A stretch of DNA of 64,000 nucleotides from Portulaca oleracea (lineage: Eukaryota > Streptophyta > Magnoliopsida > Caryophyllales > Portulacaceae). The stretch lies in assembly GCA_029582165.1 (NCBI GenBank), contig CM055875.1, forward strand, positions 31,182,644 to 31,246,643, given 5' to 3'. The position numbers and the translations under genes are program-made. Shown here one piece after another: positions 38,801-47,413 of this stretch (positions within the stretch are counted from its first letter, which is position 1; each line of letters opens with the position of its first letter). The notes below the pieces were generated by a model. The model did no database searches. It saw nothing but the letters and a program-made list of their open reading frames with translations, and was not told the DNA's origin.

Positions 38801-41800
38801 TAAGGTATGTGGTAATATGTATCTGCTATCTTGTACTACAATATGAAGCTATTCCTACTCTTATTGTGTTTGTATGCAGGCTTCAATTAGGAGGAGTGCC
38901 TCGTACCTTATAGGTTACTTATTTAAGAACAGCAAGCTTTATTTGGATGATGAAGCTCCAAACATGATGTCAACCTTGATTGTCCTGCTCAGTGATCCAG
39001 ATCCTGAAACTGTTGCGGTAGTATACACAGATACCCTGGATAAGTTTGAATTTTCTGCACCCTAGAATGTATCTCAAATATTTGTTTAACAGACTGCCTG
39101 GGAAGCTTTATCGAGGGTGATTGCTTCAGTGCCGAAAGAAGTACTTCCCAGTTACATAAAGCTGGTCCGTGATGCTGTATCTACTGCCAGAGATAAGGAA
39201 CGAAGAAAGAAGAAGGTGAGATGCTCTTACGTGATCTTTGTCTTGACAGGAAAAAGTGTGGCACTTAGTTGTTCAACCCAACTGTTAAACACAAGTCCAG
39301 ACATAGTTATGGCTGTTTTTTGTTTGTTTATACAATCAATATATAGTGATTCAAATGTTGTACAAAGCCTGCATGACAACATGTTTGGACATGAATATGG
39401 AGTATATCTATTTTTAACATCTAAATGAAACAAACAATTAATATGGAAGCTCAGTTTGTTGACTGAGCCTTGAAATGACCTAGCTTAGACATTGATTTAA
39501 ACCTTGACTAAGGGTAGGGCTCAGGCTAGGCGAGTATCACATTACATTAAAAAATGATGATTGTGGAGGTTAAACCCTGCTTTTGGTCTATGTTACTCTG
39601 TGTTGGGTACAGGTGTTGGACCTGGACACATATCTGTGGGTCGAACACAATTTTTTTTGCTTTTGCAGCACTCGTGGACAGGGTCTTGTACTTGTAAATC
39701 GGTACAGGGACACGGTTATGGGTACACATGCAATTTTTATAACAAGCTAGATACTTAAAAAGTTCATAATCATGGTTCATGAAACAACTTAGATAAAGTC
39801 TAACATAAAAGTAAACAGTAAAGTTATGGAGTTCATCCATAAAACTATCAAAATTTCCCTAGTTAGCATGAGTGTAATCACTCTACATCATCCTCCAAAA
39901 TAACCACTTCAAGCTATGGATCGACAACTCAGAAGTGTTCGATTGCCAAAGTGGGTGTGGAACATATATCTTGTGTCCATGTCCACGTCGTGTCGTGTCA
40001 GACACGGGTACTACTACTATTTAGAAGAGTTGGAGTATCAGAGCTTTTGGTCATTTAAATTGTTCATTTGACTTTGCAGGGAGGACCGGTTTTGGTGCCT
40101 GGATTCTGTCTTCCAAAAGGTCTCCAACCTGTGTTGCCGATCTTTCTGCAGGTATTTACTTGTATTTTCTCTTTTCAGCTGTAATCTTAATCTCAAATGT
40201 CCAAGAATGTTCGTGCTGTATTGCTCCTCTTGTGATTTGTCTAGAAACATCCTACTCTCTCTCCCCTCCCCCCTTTTCATGGCTGTGGCTGGACCCATAG
40301 TTATTTCCAACGATTTTACGATCCAAAAACCCTCCATCGATCCAACTCTTATTAGAATCTTAATGCAGATGTTATTTTCACACGTACAAACTCACCAAAC
40401 ATACACATACACTAGAAAAAACATCTACATGTCTCTGATATCAATGAATAAGTTGTGGCTGTATTATCTTCTTTCTCCTATTTCACAGATTACGCCTAAA
40501 CTTGAAATGTTGCATTGGTTGCGTTTATAGGGCCTGATAAGTGGATCGGCAGAGCTGAGGGAACAGGCGGCATTGGGTCTTGGAGAATTGATTGAAGTGA
40601 CCAGTGAACAAGCATTAAAGCAGTTTGTTATACCAATAACAGGGTAATTTCTCATGACTATTGTTTAGCTCATGTCTCTAATTGTACGATGACATGATTG
40701 TATGCTTCTTTGTCCTTTTTAAAATTTTGTAAGTTCTGATTTAGAAAAGCATGGGGAGTTCCTCTTTGGATGATTCAAGATGTGTTGAAGGCTTCCTTTG
40801 CATTTAATTTGTTTATTTGATTTGCTTTTTCTTTCATTTCATTTGTATTCTGAGTCTTTAAAAAAAAGGTTACTTGATGTGATTATGGGATTCTTTAATA
40901 TTTGACTATTCCATAATTGTATCTCTTGGATGGCAGGCCTCTAATTCGAATCATTGGTGATCGGTTCCCCTGGCAAGTTAAGAGTGCTATTTTGTCAACA
41001 TTGACCATCATTATTAAGAAAGGTGGCATTGCCCTCAAACCTTTCCTGCCTCAGCTGCAGACAACATTCATAAAGTGTCTACAGGACAGCACCAGGTGCG
41101 ACTGTGAGACATTCTTTGCAAAAATCTTTTGTTGCTACTATCCATGAGTTCATTGTTTAAGTATGAGAGGTTACACAGATATGCTGCTTACATGATGTTT
41201 TTGCTGCAGGACGGTTCGAACGGGTGCTGCATTAGCCCTTGGAAAATTAAGCGCACTGAGCACCAGGGTCGATCCTTTAGTTAGTGATCTTTTGTCAAGT
41301 TTGCAGGTACATTTCATTCTGTTGCATTTGTTTCTTGTTCTTTCAGTTTGCTTGTTATTGGTGGTTTATGCTGTATGCCTGTATGGTTGGTTGGTTAGGC
41401 TTCTGATGGAGGTGTACGAGAAGCAGTTCTAACTGCATTAAGGGGTGTGGTAAAGCACGCTGGGAAGAGTGTGAGTGCTGCTGTTAGAACACGTGTTTAT
41501 GATTCTCTGAAGGACTTAATTGATCACGAAGACGACCAAGTTCGTACATCTGCTGCTAGCATATTGGGAATCATATCTGAGGTCAGTAATGATTAAATTT
41601 GCTGATACCTTTCCCCCCTTTTCTACCAAAATATCGTGATGCCAACCTCACAGGTTATTATTGTGGCAGCACATTGAGGATTCTCAGGTGGCAGACTTGC
41701 TTCAAGAACTGTTGGATTCAGCTATGTCTTCCAGCTGGACTGCCAGACATGGTTCAGTGCTCACGATCTCATCCATGCTCCGGCACTGCCCTTCAAGAGT

Positions 41801-42881
41801 TTGTGCATCATCTCAGTTACCATCAATAATATCTATGCTGAAAGACAAGTTGAAAGATGAGAAGGTACGTCAGGGGTATCCTTGCTTGAGGATAACTGGG
41901 TATTTCAACGCTAGTTGTGCTTTCTTTTTACCTGATTGTGATATCCTTTTATTCCTGCTGTCATCCATACAGTTTCCCGTACGTGAAAGCTCAACCAAAG
42001 CACTCGGAAGATATCTGCTTTATAAAATTCAAAGTGATCCATCAAACAATGCCGTCCACGCTCAGATTGTTTCATTGATAGTTTCAGCCCTACGAGATGA
42101 TTCCAGCGAAGTTCGAAGAAGGGCACTATCGGCCATGAAGGCTGCTGCGAAGGTATTGTACTTCAATCTTTCTGACATGAAACTCCCGCTGTAGAATCTA
42201 CTCTTGAAGATTTAGCATTATGGAATGTTGCTGAATAAAATACGATGATGCAGGAAAACCCTGCTGCCATTATGAGCCAAGCTTCGATTTTTGGTCCTGC
42301 CTTGGCTGAATGTCTGAAGGACGGAAGTACACCTGTGAGGCTTGCAGCTGAGCGGTCTGCTTTGCATTGTTTCCAATTGACCAAAGGTAATTCCTTTTTT
42401 CACAATATTACCGTCTGTCGGTGAACTGCTATTCTTCCATGTATGCTGTGGGTTTCATAATCTCTTCCTGGACAAGCTGAAGCATTTGTTGAGGTTTAAT
42501 CTCACTTGTTTAAGTGCCATTTATTTTTTTGCTTTAACTGCATTTTTTTAAACCATTGGTCATGTTTCTTTGTCACCATTTATTGCAGGGGCCGAAAATG
42601 TTCAGGCAGCCCAAAAGTACATCACTGGATTGGATGCTAGACGGCTTTCAAAATGTCCAGAAGACAGGTAAATATTCTCGCAGATATTTGCGTGCCCCCC
42701 CCCCCCCCCCAAAAAAAAAAAAACAGGAAAGCATCATAACTTACTTGAGAACCAGCTCACTTAATGAATGAATGCACCATATGTTTTGTATGCCCTTGAG
42801 AAGTTCTCTTATTGAGCCACTTTTGTTCATGAATGCAGTGATGGTGATGAAGACAGCGAAGACGACGGTGGAAGTGGCTGA
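2811..42881 (+). CDS. GCN1: GCN1 / ILITHYIA, eIF2-alpha kinase activator (60 exons)
   Basis: Cytosolic ribosome-associated HEAT-repeat protein. From family knowledge, GCN1 works with the ABCF protein GCN20 and passes the uncharged-tRNA or stalled-ribosome signal to the kinase GCN2, which phosphorylates eIF2-alpha. The Arabidopsis orthologue ILITHYIA is also needed for immunity and growth. I joined 60 exons (listed in the four block entries) using GT/AG junctions and similarity to remembered plant GCN1 proteins. They total 7,836 nt, 2,611 codons plus stop, with no frame break, close to the usual 2,600-2,670 residues. The start ATG at 2811 opens the conserved N-terminus ([15 protein letters not shown]) and the stop TGA is at 42879-42881, after an acidic tail. 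All introns are GT-AG except intron 28 (GC-AG). The gene spans 40 kb because its introns are packed with repeats. Confidence 0.96.
4265..4745 (-). pseudogene. ycf2: Chloroplast ycf2 fragment (NUPT) in GCN1 intron 1
   Basis: Translated on the minus strand, 4310-4678 reads as an internal piece of plastid Ycf2, with [39 protein letters not shown] and [19 protein letters not shown]. The similarity continues on both sides, past an in-frame stop at the downstream end, to about 4265 and 4745. Ycf2 normally has over 2,000 residues, so only a short central part was transferred. It sits antisense in a nuclear intron, lacks a start and has premature stops, so it is a decayed nuclear plastid insertion. 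Confidence 0.9.
5041..5080. repeat. CCCT/TG simple repeat in intron 1
   Basis: A short (CCCT)n tract runs into a (TG)n tract of about nine units. It is an ordinary microsatellite. Confidence 0.8.
5278..5694 (+). other. Unrecognised 138-codon open frame inside intron 1
   Basis: An uninterrupted frame between the ycf2 insert and GCN1 exon 2, starting with a non-ATG codon (TTG). The predicted peptide is not low in complexity (it includes [20 protein letters not shown]), but I recognise no domain. It lacks splice context joining it to GCN1, and no GCN1 protein known to me has such a segment. It could be decayed transposon sequence or chance. Confidence 0.2.
8666..8984. mobile_element. MITE in GCN1 intron 5, first copy of a two-copy family
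   Basis: The ends are inverted: the left arm contains TTGGAAAATAAGATG and the right arm, in reverse, TTAGAAAATAAGATGG. CTTAA flanks both sides (8662-8666, 8984-8988), a possible short target duplication. The central part, with TTTGGAAGGAAAAT followed by TTGATTAAATCAA, is shared with the element at 31975-32293. It is non-coding. The superfamily is uncertain (PIF/Tourist-like or hAT-like). Confidence 0.6.
9159..9541. mobile_element. Foldback MITE with 9-bp target duplication in intron 5
   Basis: A 383-bp palindrome. The arms start GGATTTTTTGGATTGTAATA and, in reverse, GGAATTTTGGATCATAATAT. The 9-bp direct repeat TTCTTTGAA lies at 9150-9158 and 9542-9550. Each arm contains about four tandem monomers of roughly 36 bp (TTGGATACTAATATACC type), with the right arm having an extra unit. 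It is the same architecture as the element at 888-1338. The centre (about 9280-9390) is unique sequence without coding potential. Confidence 0.82.
10366..10379. repeat. C-homopolymer just after the exon 7 donor
   Basis: A run of about 14 C lies 25 nt inside intron 7. Similar pure C or G runs recur in introns near 11587, 14203, 16152, 28842, 30935, 32881, 33333, 35812, 37143, 38566 and 42697. Confidence 0.85.
11540..13085 (-). pseudogene. 5'-truncated L1-type LINE in GCN1 intron 8
   Basis: Read on the minus strand from 13080 downward, the translation shows the region between endonuclease and reverse transcriptase ([21 protein letters not shown], then FYEHLYSE). It continues with reverse-transcriptase segments in changing frames: QAPG, then [12 protein letters not shown], a decayed catalytic box LAYDT in place of FADDT, then GLKVNL. 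There are several frameshifts and stops. No endonuclease part is visible beyond 13085, which fits the usual 5' truncation of LINE copies. It lies antisense to GCN1. Confidence 0.82.
14261..14510. mobile_element. Stowaway-like MITE in intron 11
   Basis: The left end reads CTACTTCCTTCCCATTTTTT and the right end, in reverse, GCTCCCTCCTTCACATTTTA, flanked by TA. These CTCCCTCC-type termini and the AT-rich, inverted-repeat body fit Tc1/mariner-derived Stowaway elements. A G-run of 16 lies just upstream (14203-14218). Confidence 0.6.
15784..17304 (+). other. GCN1 intron 12, no recognisable element
   Basis: A 1.5-kb intron with normal GT and AG ends. It holds a C-run near 16152 and otherwise AT-rich sequence. 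I see no coding, RNA or mobile-element signal. Confidence 0.6.
17305..25156 (+). CDS. GCN1: GCN1 exons 13-27 (residues 667-1314)
   Basis: Exons: 17305-17382, 18830-18949, 19061-19120, 19692-19775, 19852-19951, 20051-20220, 21234-21536, 21616-21732, 21834-21935, 22017-22166, 23002-23166, 23244-23417, 24639-24761, 24881-24961, 25040-25156. Exons 17-18 (residues 781-870) encode a lysine- and glutamate-rich linker ([16 protein letters not shown]) between helical-repeat blocks, as in other plant GCN1 proteins. Later exons carry conserved HEAT segments such as [34 protein letters not shown] and [13 protein letters not shown]. Every junction preserves frame. Exon 18 uses a weak GTTCCT donor and exon 20 a GTTACG donor. 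Confidence 0.92.
17383..18829 (+). other. GCN1 intron 13, with a GC-richer unidentified stretch
   Basis: A 1.4-kb intron. About 18090-18550 is richer in G than its surroundings, with several short open frames, and could be captured foreign sequence, but I recognise nothing in it. A T-run sits near 17560. Confidence 0.5.
20271..20859. mobile_element. MITE with GACACG repeats and 9-bp duplication, intron 18
   Basis: A 589-bp element flanked by GGTTATTAT at 20262-20270 and 20860-20868. The ends are imperfect inverted repeats (GATGCACAGAC against GAAGCACGGAC). Both arms consist of GGACACG and GGATACG motifs in opposite orientation around an AT-rich centre. The 9-bp duplication suggests a Mutator-like origin. 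It has no coding capacity. A diverged relative lies at about 39590-40020. Confidence 0.75.
23418..24638 (+). other. GCN1 intron 24, with a short tandem duplication
   Basis: A 1.2-kb intron. At 23698-23757 a unit of about 29 bp (GCCCAACGCATTAGTTGTTC and following) occurs twice in tandem. An AAC/AAT-rich tract lies at 24335-24430. Nothing else was recognised. Confidence 0.6.
25620..26119. mobile_element. MITE with CGGGT repeats and 12-bp duplication, intron 27
   Basis: A 500-bp element bounded by direct copies of TAATTGGCGATA at 25608-25619 and 26120-26131. The ends are imperfect inverted repeats, GACCTGTCAATTCGG against GATCTGGCAAATTCTG. The arms are rich in TTCGGGT and CGGGTCGG motifs in opposite orientation, and the centre is AT-rich. 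A 12-bp duplication is longer than the usual 9-11 bp, so part of it may be chance or terminal sequence. The ends resemble those of the element at 1480-1778. Confidence 0.75.
26132..28357 (+). other. Remainder of GCN1 intron 27, no clear element
   Basis: 2.2 kb of AT-rich intron between the MITE and exon 28. Short open frames occur on both strands, but none looks like a known protein. It ends in a normal TTGCTTAG acceptor. Confidence 0.5.
28358..36627 (+). CDS. GCN1: GCN1 exons 28-41 (residues 1315-1885), eEF3-like HEAT core
   Basis: Exons: 28358-28530, 29308-29385, 29516-29663, 30632-30754, 30845-30901, 31006-31116, 31194-31385, 31460-31633, 32983-33093, 33188-33257, 33439-33517, 35974-36076, 36220-36390, 36505-36627. 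This is the most conserved part of the protein and corresponds to the region related to the HEAT domain of elongation factor eEF3, which in yeast binds GCN20 and ribosomes. Visible hallmarks are [58 protein letters not shown] and [18 protein letters not shown]. Intron 28 begins with GC instead of GT. Introns 31 to 34 are short; intron 38 (2.5 kb) contains LINE debris. Confidence 0.95.
28531..29307 (+). other. GC-AG intron (GCN1 intron 28)
   Basis: Exon 28 must end ATTGACAG at 28530 for the conserved DRNSAK stretch to be encoded. The intron then starts GCATGT and ends TTCAG. No GT nearby keeps the frame. The donor AG|GCATGT fits the known GC-AG class, which needs strong flanking matches to U1 RNA. 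Confidence 0.85.
29959..30217. mobile_element. Stowaway MITE in intron 30
   Basis: A 259-bp element with near-perfect termini CTACCTCCGTCCCAATTTAT and, in reverse, CTACCTTCGTCCCAATTTAT, flanked by TA (29957-29958, 30218-30219). The internal arm TTTGTCC is also inverted. This is the classic Stowaway form mobilised by Tc1/mariner transposases. Confidence 0.9.
31975..32293. mobile_element. MITE in intron 35, second copy of the 8666 family
   Basis: The ends are inverted: GTTCCATTTGATT against GCTCCATTTGATT. The core (TTTGGAAGGAAAATGTTG, then ACTAAATCAA) matches the element at 8666-8984 at the same relative position. It is non-coding. The target duplication is unclear. Confidence 0.6.
33744..33802. 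repeat. (CA)n microsatellite in intron 38
   Basis: About 28 CA units preceded by a C-rich stretch. Open frames through it on both strands are low-complexity artefacts. Confidence 0.9.
34290..35450 (+). pseudogene. Two joined LINE 3'-end fragments in GCN1 intron 38
   Basis: At 34300-34440 the translation gives a reverse-transcriptase zinc-binding domain ([33 protein letters not shown]). It is followed at 34555 by the LINE C-terminal motif [16 protein letters not shown]. From about 34700 a second piece begins upstream of the same domain ([18 protein letters not shown]), then repeats a zinc-binding-like part and a second C-terminal tail ([15 protein letters not shown] near 35180). So two separately truncated copies lie head to tail, in the same direction as GCN1. 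Frameshifts and stops are frequent. Confidence 0.75.
35829..35854. repeat. (GA)n microsatellite after a G-run, intron 38
   Basis: A G-run of about 15 leads into 13 GA units. Confidence 0.9.
36710..42881 (+). CDS. GCN1: GCN1 exons 42-60 (residues 1886-2611), RWD-binding C-terminus
   Basis: Exons: 36710-36823, 37682-37788, 37938-37989, 38074-38180, 38271-38330, 38418-38532, 38694-38804, 38880-39017, 39093-39215, 40080-40151, 40531-40643, 40937-41095, 41210-41306, 41399-41581, 41670-41864, 41973-42152, 42254-42386, 42589-42667, 42839-42881. By position this includes the segment that in yeast binds the RWD domain of GCN2 (around residues 2050-2430 there). Visible hallmarks are [12 protein letters not shown] (end of exon 50), [33 protein letters not shown] and [17 protein letters not shown]. 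The last 14 residues are Asp/Glu/Gly/Ser-rich. Exon 56 must start at 41670; the AG 17 nt upstream would shift the frame. Confidence 0.94.
39590..40020. mobile_element. Diverged GACACG-type MITE in intron 50
   Basis: GTGTTGGAC, GGACACG and GTACAGG motifs on the left are mirrored by GTGTCCATG and GTGTCAGACACGGGTAC on the right, around an AT-rich centre. This resembles the element at 20271-20859 but is more decayed. I could not settle exact ends or a target duplication. Confidence 0.45.
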
Positions 42882-43280
42882 AGAAACTTGGCTAATTTAT
42901 AGCTCCTTTTGGGCATCTCTCTGAGTTTCCAAGTCGAGGATTTTGGCGAAGTGCAGTAGCTAGCTGTTTTTTTGGGCAGTGTGAGAGTAGTGTCATACGC
43001 ATACTAGGTGAACATTGAACTTGTGATACAGTGACACACCACTCACTTGGAAAACCTCATTTACTGATTTCACAGCAGGGTCTTCCTTCGGTAACTGTAG
43101 ATAGAAAATGTAGGAGCATTTTTGGTCACCTGGAAGAAAGACCCCATAAAATGTTGCAACTTATTTTGTATTACGTTTTGTCATATCCTACTCCAAGGAA
43201 AGCTGATGCTTTTGAGAATCTGGTGCTTTCTAATCTCTTTTTGCTTGATATCATATTGGAGGATTCATTGTGGTAGACTT
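42882..43280 (+). other. GCN1 3' untranslated region and flank
   Basis: The sequence after the stop is AT-rich with no conserved coding. No canonical AATAAA is evident; the end of the transcript cannot be placed from sequence. A repeat begins near 43285. Confidence 0.5.
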
Positions 43281-43442
43281 ATACCAGGGCTGAACAAAAA
43301 TATCGGGTACCCGGACCTAGATCCAAAACCGGTGGGATCCAGTGGATTTGGATCCGGATCTTAGTTATATGGATTTGGGACCGGATCCTGGCATCTAGGA
43401 TCCAGAACTGAACCCGTTATCCAGGATTCATATAATTATCTA

Positions 43443-44520
43443 GGATTTTTGAACATCAATAATACCAACTTAGGGGGTATTGGACACTAGGGATGGCAAC
43501 GGGGCGGATCGGGGACGGGGGAATGTATCCCGATCCCCATCCCCACTCCCAAAACTCATCTCCATCCCCGCTTCGGGGAATGATTCTTGCCCCATCCCCA
43601 TCCCCGCTGATTCCCCATCCTCAATGGGGGAGATTTTTTAAAGTTATCCAAAATCTAGTCAAATTTTAATCGGACCTGATTTTTAATTGTACTCGGTTTT
43701 TATCATGTTCAAAATACAACGAATTTAACTTGCTCAAGCAATAATACATCAAAATCAAACAATAATACATCAACAAGTGTATTAAAAATAAACAAAGGAA
43801 TTGGTCTTTAGCTCGGTGGCTGGCCCTGGACAAGTATTGACTCTACTAAGCAGTGGAACTGGGCAGTGAGCAGCTGAGTAGTGAGCAGGGGCAGCCGGTA
43901 GGGAGGAAGAAGGGAGGAGAGAGAAGCCGAGGAGGGACCACTGAGCAGTGAACCCAGGGAGAGGGAGATTGGAGAAGGGAGGAGGGAGCAGCGAAGGCTG
44001 AAGAGTAAGAGAAGGGAGGAGCGAGTAGCGAATGGAATTATGGAGGAGGGAAGCGAGTTTAGGTTAGGGTTTCTGACTTAAAATTCGAAAATTACTACTT
44101 TATCCTTGCTATTAAAATATATATTGAATTAGAATAAAGTTTACTTGGTAATTTTAAAATTTTCGGGGATGGGGATTCGGGGACGGGGACTGGGAATTTT
44201 CCCCGGCGGGGAAAACGGGGATGAGGAACATTTTGTCCCCATCCCCACCCCGTCCCTCAGCGGATTTTGAAAAATCATCCACGTCCCCATCCCCATCCCC
44301 AATAGGGGTGGGGAATTTTCCTCAGAGCGGGGCGGGGTCCCAACGGGTTCGGGGATTTCCCGCCACATTGCCATCCCTATTGGACACTAATAATACATAT
44401 TATTTTCTTGGACACTGGCAATACCCACTATCGAATTATTTTCCACCAACAGTACACCACAGATTTGGTATTGTTTTGACTTATGGAAATTTGATGAGAA
44501 AGACTAACTAATGAATTTTT
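43443..44520. mobile_element. Broken third copy of the GGATT foldback family
   Basis: The left end GGATTTTTGAACATCAATAA, followed by GGGGGTATTGGACACTAATA, matches the start of the 888 and 9159 elements, including the GGGTATTGGA monomer. It is interrupted by the hAT-type element at 43488-44379 and resumes at 44380. No matching right end was found before the LTR element at 44621, so it is truncated. A short GGATCC-rich repeat fragment beginning CAGGGCTGAACAAAAA (about 43286) lies just upstream. Confidence 0.5.
43488..44379. mobile_element. hAT-type MITE, 892 bp, with 8-bp target duplication
   Basis: Perfect 12-bp terminal inverted repeats (TAGGGATGGCAA) and an 8-bp direct repeat TTGGACAC at 43480-43487 and 44380-44387. 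This is the standard signature of hAT transposition. The arms are rich in CCCCATCCCC motifs. The middle (about 43810-44060) is purine-rich and could be captured sequence, but I recognise no gene. No transposase is present. Confidence 0.85.
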
Positions 44521-44620
44521 TATAAAAGCTCATCTATATTATTTTAATTGTTTACTAATATTTATACCTATATATATGAGTTTATCCTTTTCGAAGTTGA
44601 CATTTACATAACTAAAGGCA

Positions 44621-45833
44621 TGATAGTGAACCTTGTGGGGATAGGTTCACTTTTGGTTCACTTATAGTCACCAGCTCACTTTAAGTCGCTCTCTCCTCTC
44701 CTTGAATCAAACCCGGTTAATTTCAATATCCATTTCATGGTGGATACGGGTCCTTTGAGAGTCGTTATGGCCATAACGGGAGCGGTGTTCTCTTCTACAA
44801 AGACCCCGGACCATGCGATGACATATTGGGTCTTTATCAAACCATTCCCGAGCCTTCTAAGGGGCTTCTGGACCATCGGCACGAATAACGAGACAGAATC
44901 AACCTCAACGGCTAGAAAAGGGCATGCAGTCACTCTTTCTATCATAACTCCTTCAATACGACTCCTATGAACCTCATATTATGGGAGCTTGAAGTACACA
45001 CCGAGAGCTTTCTATTGATATATTATAGGTCTAAAACGAAGATCGGATGAAGAAGTTATGTGAGTTTGAAGTGCGACAAGGCCGTCGCACCCGCGACGCT
45101 TTTGTAGCGGGCGCGACGACATCGGGAGGAGAAAATGGAAAAGTGACCCGAAGGCCGTGCCACCCGCGACGACAGGTGTGGCACCCGCGAAAAATTTGGG
45201 CTAGGGTGGTCGCGCCCGCGACGAGGACGTAGCACCCGCAACCCCACGCGATTTTGGAATCGCCTCCTTCGCTCCCCAGATTCGTCGCGCCAGCGAGGAC
45301 TGCCTTAGCACCCGCGACGACACTGTTTTTATGCATTTTGGCTGAACCGGTTGCGTTTTAAAGGGTTTATTTGCCTTGTATAAATAGGCTTTTTTTCATA
45401 TTTTCAGGAGGAGAATAGAGTTGATAGAGTTTATGAAGCTTTTAGGTCTTAGACTTAAAAATCCTCTCAATTGGAGAGTTTGTAATTGTGAGTTTTTTCA
45501 AACCTTATTGCGATGAAAGCTAATCCTTTGAGTTGAAATTGCTTGTGAATTCTCTTCCTTGTGAGTGGGTGTTCTTTTTCCACTCTTAGCTAGATTTCTT
45601 GGGTGTTTAATGGTGCTTTGCTAGTGGAAGGTGCTTGTGTAAGTGATTGAACATCTTAGTTCAATTGGATGAGTGTTTACTATTTTAAATTGTCCATATC
45701 TTTTAATTTCATGTTTATCTCAATAAAATCCAAAAACTCTAAAATTGGTTTGTAGTGTTTATGAGTTATATGGGTGGATTTCCATCATCCACATGATTTT
45801 TTTTTATAGACCCTAGGTCCCGTATCCTCTCCA
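44621..45833 (+). repeat. 5' LTR of the host gypsy element
   Basis: Begins TGATAGTGAACC and ends TATCCTCTCCA, immediately before the primer site. It is clearly homologous along its whole length to 59679-60870. A GC-rich stretch of CGCACCCGCGAC-type motifs lies at 45070-45330, in both LTRs. Confidence 0.82.
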
Positions 45834-45835
45834 TT

Positions 45836-45847
45836 TGGTATCAGAGC
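45836..45847 (+). other. Primer-binding site, initiator tRNA-Met type
   Basis: TGGTATCAGAGC, 2 nt after the 5' LTR, is complementary to the 3' end of plant initiator tRNA-Met. This is the usual primer of many gypsy and copia elements. It fixes the orientation as plus and the LTR end at 45833. Confidence 0.9.
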
Positions 45848-46379
45848 TAGACATAAAACTCATAGTTGTGTTGGAGATTTCTTGTTTGTGCAGGAATTGT
45901 TCTTGTTGTTGTTTGGTAGTGATTTTTGGTGTTCTTGGTGTTGTTGATATTGTTGAGCAATTTGGGTATCCCCATTCCCTGTGTTCATCCATTGTTGTTG
46001 GGAGTTGTTGTTCATCATTGTTGTTGAATAGTAGGAAGTAGTGTTGGGTTGTGTTGAAATTTAATTGTTGGATTTTGTTGAGTTTGGTGGTTGTGTTGGT
46101 GGTTGTTTTGTTGATGGATATTGTTGGTGGTGGTTGTGTGCCCATTCGAGTTTGTTCTTCATTGTGCATTCCCCTTGCCGGTTTCACCCCATTTTCCTCC
46201 ACAAAACTAGCTTCACGAAACTCCTCAAAATTTCCTAGTCACAAAGAACCCAAACCTCCATCCAATCAAATTATACTCCCCATAAGAAAACCAAGCTCCA
46301 CAAATGGTCTCCAAGTCATCTAGCTTGGGCAAACTTGATTTCCCTCTTTTCCCTATCCCCTAACCCAAACCAACCTCTG

Positions 46380-47340
46380 AGGAGAATCTTCCACGACTCG
46401 AAGAGAAAGTACGAGAAGTGCAACATCGAGTGAGCGACTTATTCCGCGCAATGACCCCTACGTAACTAGAGTCCTTGAAAAGGGATCGTGGTCTTTCAAC
46501 TCGAGCTCCTAGAATTCACCATAGTGGTTATTCGAGGTATTTTGATGATTATCGACATGGTGGTTCTTGAGGTAGGAGAACGAAGGAGAAGGTTACTTCA
46601 TGACCTTCTAGGAAAGGAAGAACTCACTCATGGGGTACGTCTTCATCCAAGAGAAGTTGAACTTCCAAGCTGCCCAAACCATCTTCTCGAGCTCATAAGG
46701 AAAGTTCGGAATATCTTCGGAAGCTCAAGGGTAGAAAATACTTCACATTTCGGGTGTATGGTCATTACCAAGCTCAATGCCCTACGAAGATGGTAGAAAG
46801 TTCCAAAGCAAGTGAGGTAGCCACACCGAATGGTCTAAAGGCTAACGTTGAGGTTCGCGCGCAAGAAGGCGAGAGTTCGACTCCTAGGTGATCCTTTATT
46901 ATGACTAAGGATTCCCGAGATAACTCTTAGCGGGAGAACATCTTCCGAACTCGATTCACCATCGACGAGAAGGTAGGCAAGGTCATCATCGATAGTGGGA
47001 GATAAACCTCTACCTACATGGTTGAGAAGCTCCAATTGCCGGTCTTGGCTCATCCTCAACCGTATAGCTTGCAAAGGCTAAATGATGGCGGCGACCTCGA
47101 GGTAACCCAACAAGTCATGGTCTCTTTCTCCGCAGGTGTTTATGAGGATAGTGTTCTTTGTAATGTTGTCCCCATGGATGCTTTCCATTTACTACTTGCT
47201 AGACCTTGACAATTTGATCGACATGCTATCCACGACTACCGGATGAATACCTATACTATCTCAATGGGAGAAAGGAAAATCAAATTAAACAGTTTCCTTT
47301 ACCCCCTTTCGAAACTGATACACCACAAACTAGGGTGGGG
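46380..47340 (+). pseudogene. gag zinc-knuckle and protease remnants
   Basis: Around 46735-46800 a decayed zinc knuckle (GYGHYQAQCPTK-like) is readable. At 46970-47330 a retropepsin domain follows, with KVIIDSG (Asp codon at 46991), MVEKLQLPVLAHPQPYSLQ and VVPMDAFHLLLARP. A stop codon falls two codons after the catalytic DSG, and several frame changes occur upstream, so the protein is not functional. No polymerase follows. Confidence 0.78.
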
Positions 47341-47413
47341 AGTGAGAAGAGAGACCTTCAGAAGAGTGAAACACGGGATGAGAGTGCTTTGAGCAAAGGA
47401 AAGCCACATCGTG

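Noticed and set aside
45813..46202. 129-codon minus-strand frame rich in Thr, Asn and Gln
   Set aside because: It is the antisense of a GTT-rich leader of the gypsy element and does not resemble a protein.
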